A stretch of 6,746 nucleotides of DNA from Chloroflexi bacterium RBG_16_70_13 (lineage in GTDB: Bacteria; Chloroflexota; Limnocylindria; Limnocylindrales; CSP1-4), in contig MGOD01000012.1 of NCBI GenBank assembly GCA_001795245.1, positions 5,179 through 11,924 on the forward strand. Reading direction: 5' to 3'. The notes under the pieces are model-generated. The model searched no databases. It was not told where the DNA came from and worked only from the letters and a program-made list of their open reading frames with translations. The position numbers and the translations under genes are program-made. This document shows, in pieces, positions 5,688 through 6,746 of the stretch (position 1 is its first letter; every line of letters starts with the position of its first letter).

Positions 5688-6161
5688 CTTGTCGACCGAC
5701 TTGAAGGCCACCGGTCGGTCGTTCTCCACGATCCGGAGCTCCACCGTCGTACCCATCGACTCGAGCTGCCGCATGGCCGCCATCTCGTCCGGCGAAGCGG
5801 AGATGTTCCGGTAGAGCGGCTTGCGGGACGGCCCGGCGCCGAGCCCGCCGACGTTCAGCAACGGAAACTCCACGCCCGCCTCCCGCAGGTGCAGGGCGAC
5901 GAGAGGCGATCGCATGAGAACGAAGACCGGCTCTGAGTTCACGGCCAGCGCCCGGACGCGCTCCGTTCCCGACGCGAGGTCGAGCACCTCGACGTCGACG
6001 CCCGAGGGCGCAGCCAGGGTGATCACCTCGCGCAGGAACTCGTCTCGGGCAGTCCGGTCGTCGACGATCACGATCCGCCGGGCGTTGAGCGCCTTGAGCC
6101 AGATCGCGACCACCTGTCCATGGATGAGCCGGTCGTCGACTCGCACGAGCTTCAGGGTCAT
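5685..6161 (-). CDS. PTS system mannose/fructose/sorbose-family IIB component
   Basis: The soluble IIB phosphocarrier, 158 residues, the usual size. The N-terminus MTLKLVRVDDRLIHGQVV is the family hallmark, with His14 in R-L-I-H-G-Q as the residue that accepts phosphate from IIA and passes it to the incoming sugar at IIC/IID. LLNVGGLG (101-108) and the C-terminal SPDEMAAMRQLESMGTTVELRIV pattern also fit the family. The ATG at 6161 was chosen because the conserved domain begins there and GGAGGA lies 4 nt upstream; the frame is open back to 6290 over the IIA gene, but that stretch is not domain-like. The IIA gene ends 94 nt upstream. The IIC gene starts 34 nt after the stop across a tandem ribosome-binding-site array. 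The surrounding order IIA-IIB-IIC-IID makes the assignment firm. Confidence 0.95.
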   Translation of the reverse strand: MTLKLVRVDDRLIHGQVVAIWLKALNARRIVIVDDRTARDEFLREVITLAAPSGVDVEVLDLASGTERVRALAVNSEPVFVLMRSPLVALHLREAGVEFPLLNVGGLGAGPSRKPLYRNISASPDEMAAMRQLESMGTTVELRIVENDRPVAFKSVDK

Positions 6162-6172
6162 CAGGTCCTCCG

Positions 6173-6259
6173 CTACGGGAACAGAGGCTCGGTGGCTCCG
6201 TGTTCGATTGCGTCCGGTCGAGACACGGTCCTCCAGGCCCCGCCTCGGCCACTGGTCAT
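6173..6259 (-). CDS. Possible 28-codon ORF linking IIA and IIB (uncertain)
   Basis: An ATG at 6259 overlaps the IIA stop codon as ATGA and opens a 28-codon frame ending in TAG at 6173-6175, 11 nt before the IIB ATG. The ORF therefore fills the otherwise unexplained 94-nt IIA-IIB gap. The peptide (starting MTSGRGGAWRTVSR) has no recognisable motif or membrane segment, and no strong Shine-Dalgarno precedes it. It could carry ribosomes from IIA to IIB by reinitiation, or it could be chance. A real protein product is unproven. Confidence 0.2.
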   Translation of the reverse strand: MTSGRGGAWRTVSRPDAIEHGATEPLFP

Positions 6260-6663
6260 GGCTGTCTCGCCGCCAGCATCTGGCTCGCATTCACGAGGGC
6301 CTCGCGACCGCTCGCGACGAGACGCTCCACGGATTCGCCGTCGAGCGCGTCGGTGCTCGTGACCGCCTCGATGAGGACGGCCAGGTTGACGCCCGAAATG
6401 AGCACGGCCTTCGGCAGGCGGCGCGTCGCCACGAGGGCGACGTTGTGGGGGGTACCACCCGCGAGGTCGGTGAGGATGAGCAGGCTGTCACCCGGGTCCC
6501 CGGCGGCGGCCAGGAGCCGCTCGCTGTAGGACTCGGGTGAATCGGCCGGCAGGAGGCCGACCGCGTGGACGTCCTCGAGCTGGCCGCAGATCATCTCCGC
6601 GGTCGCGAGGAAGGCGTCGGCGAGGTCGCCATGGGCCGCTACCAGGATCCGGAAACCCCGCAT
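6256..6663 (-). CDS. PTS system mannose/fructose/sorbose-family IIA component
   Basis: The soluble IIA domain of a mannose-family PTS permease, 135 residues, made as a separate protein rather than fused to IIB as in E. coli ManX. The N-terminus GFRILVAAHGDLADAFLATAEMICG carries His11, expected to take phosphate from HPr. LTDLAGGTPHNVA (64-76) matches the conserved D-L-x-G-G-S/T-P-x-N loop, with Asp66 at the position of the active-site Asp in ManX. LISGVNLAVLIEA also fits. The ATG at 6663 is chosen because the domain begins there and GAGGAGG lies just upstream (the GAGG at 6669-6672 gives a 5-nt spacer). A GTG 18 codons earlier, at 6717, has no ribosome binding site. This is the first cistron of the permease genes inside the window; further genes could precede it beyond the edge. 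Confidence 0.93.
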   Translation of the reverse strand: MRGFRILVAAHGDLADAFLATAEMICGQLEDVHAVGLLPADSPESYSERLLAAAGDPGDSLLILTDLAGGTPHNVALVATRRLPKAVLISGVNLAVLIEAVTSTDALDGESVERLVASGREALVNASQMLAARQP

Positions 6664-6746
6664 GGCCTCCTCGGGGACTGCCGATTGCGAGAGAATCTTT
6701 GCGGCACATTCTTGCACGCACCGCTACGGCTGTGTATACCTTCCGC
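6664..6746 (-). promoter_or_regulatory. Upstream region of the PTS operon, possible -10 element and short inverted repeat
   Basis: On the - strand, TATACA (6733-6738) resembles a -10 hexamer; its -35 would fall beyond the window edge, so it cannot be checked. Downstream, AGAAT (6708-6712) and ATTCT (6692-6696) form a 5-bp inverted repeat separated by 11 nt, between the putative -10 and the IIA start. It could be an operator half-site pair or a weak leader hairpin. Neither call is strong. Confidence 0.25.

Noticed and set aside
6162..6290. N-terminal extension of IIB overlapping the IIA gene
   Set aside because: The added 43 residues are Arg-rich and unlike the family, while the domain begins exactly at the ATG at 6161 with GGAGGA upstream.
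1..6746. CRISPR array, tRNA, rRNA, transposase or phage genes
   Set aside because: No regularly spaced repeats, cloverleaf-like segment, rRNA-like stretch or mobile-element protein motif was seen on either strand by eye.

Overview
The window is GC-rich DNA, strongly biased to G/C at third codon positions. Most genes start with ATG behind a clear GGAGG-type ribosome binding site. This fits a free-living high-GC bacterium such as a Chloroflexota or Actinomycetota lineage. No marker gene settles the phylum, so this is only a suggestion.

Left part, + strand (1-2206). The 3' end of a class I aldolase of the DeoC/LacD/LsrF type is followed 14 nt later by a complete NAD(P)-dependent aldehyde dehydrogenase. 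A small VOC (glyoxalase/bleomycin-resistance fold) protein then follows through a GTGA stop/start overlap. The tight spacing suggests one transcript. An aldolase releases an aldehyde that a dehydrogenase could oxidise, so a carbohydrate or aldehyde catabolic cassette is a reasonable inference, but the substrate is unknown.

Middle (2207-2752). A gene-free stretch of about 330 nt holds a hairpin just after the VOC gene and a 29-bp imperfect inverted repeat pair (2261-2289 / 2410-2438) that resembles a REP/REPIN-type intergenic element. A possible promoter then leads into a 70-codon gene for a small Cys/His protein that may bind zinc.

Right part, - strand (2753-6746). Read leftwards from the window edge there is a complete mannose-family (Man/EII-4) phosphotransferase permease: IIA, IIB, IIC and IID as four separate cistrons with short gaps. 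A strong 12-bp perfect hairpin and then a 10-TM EamA/DMT-family transporter follow. The permease would import and phosphorylate a hexose or similar sugar, with the phosphate passing from HPr to IIA-His11, IIB-His14 and then the sugar. EI and HPr are not in the window. The EamA gene converges on the small Cys/His gene with 3 nt between the stop codons.

The most unusual observations are the inverted repeat pair in the intergenic region, a three-unit 11-nt tandem Shine-Dalgarno array before IIC, signal-peptide-like and Cys-tail extensions on IIC and IID, and an Arg-to-Asn change in the phosphate-loop region of the aldolase. No CRISPR array, tRNA, rRNA, transposase or phage gene was seen, and nothing here amounts to a clear novel multi-gene system.
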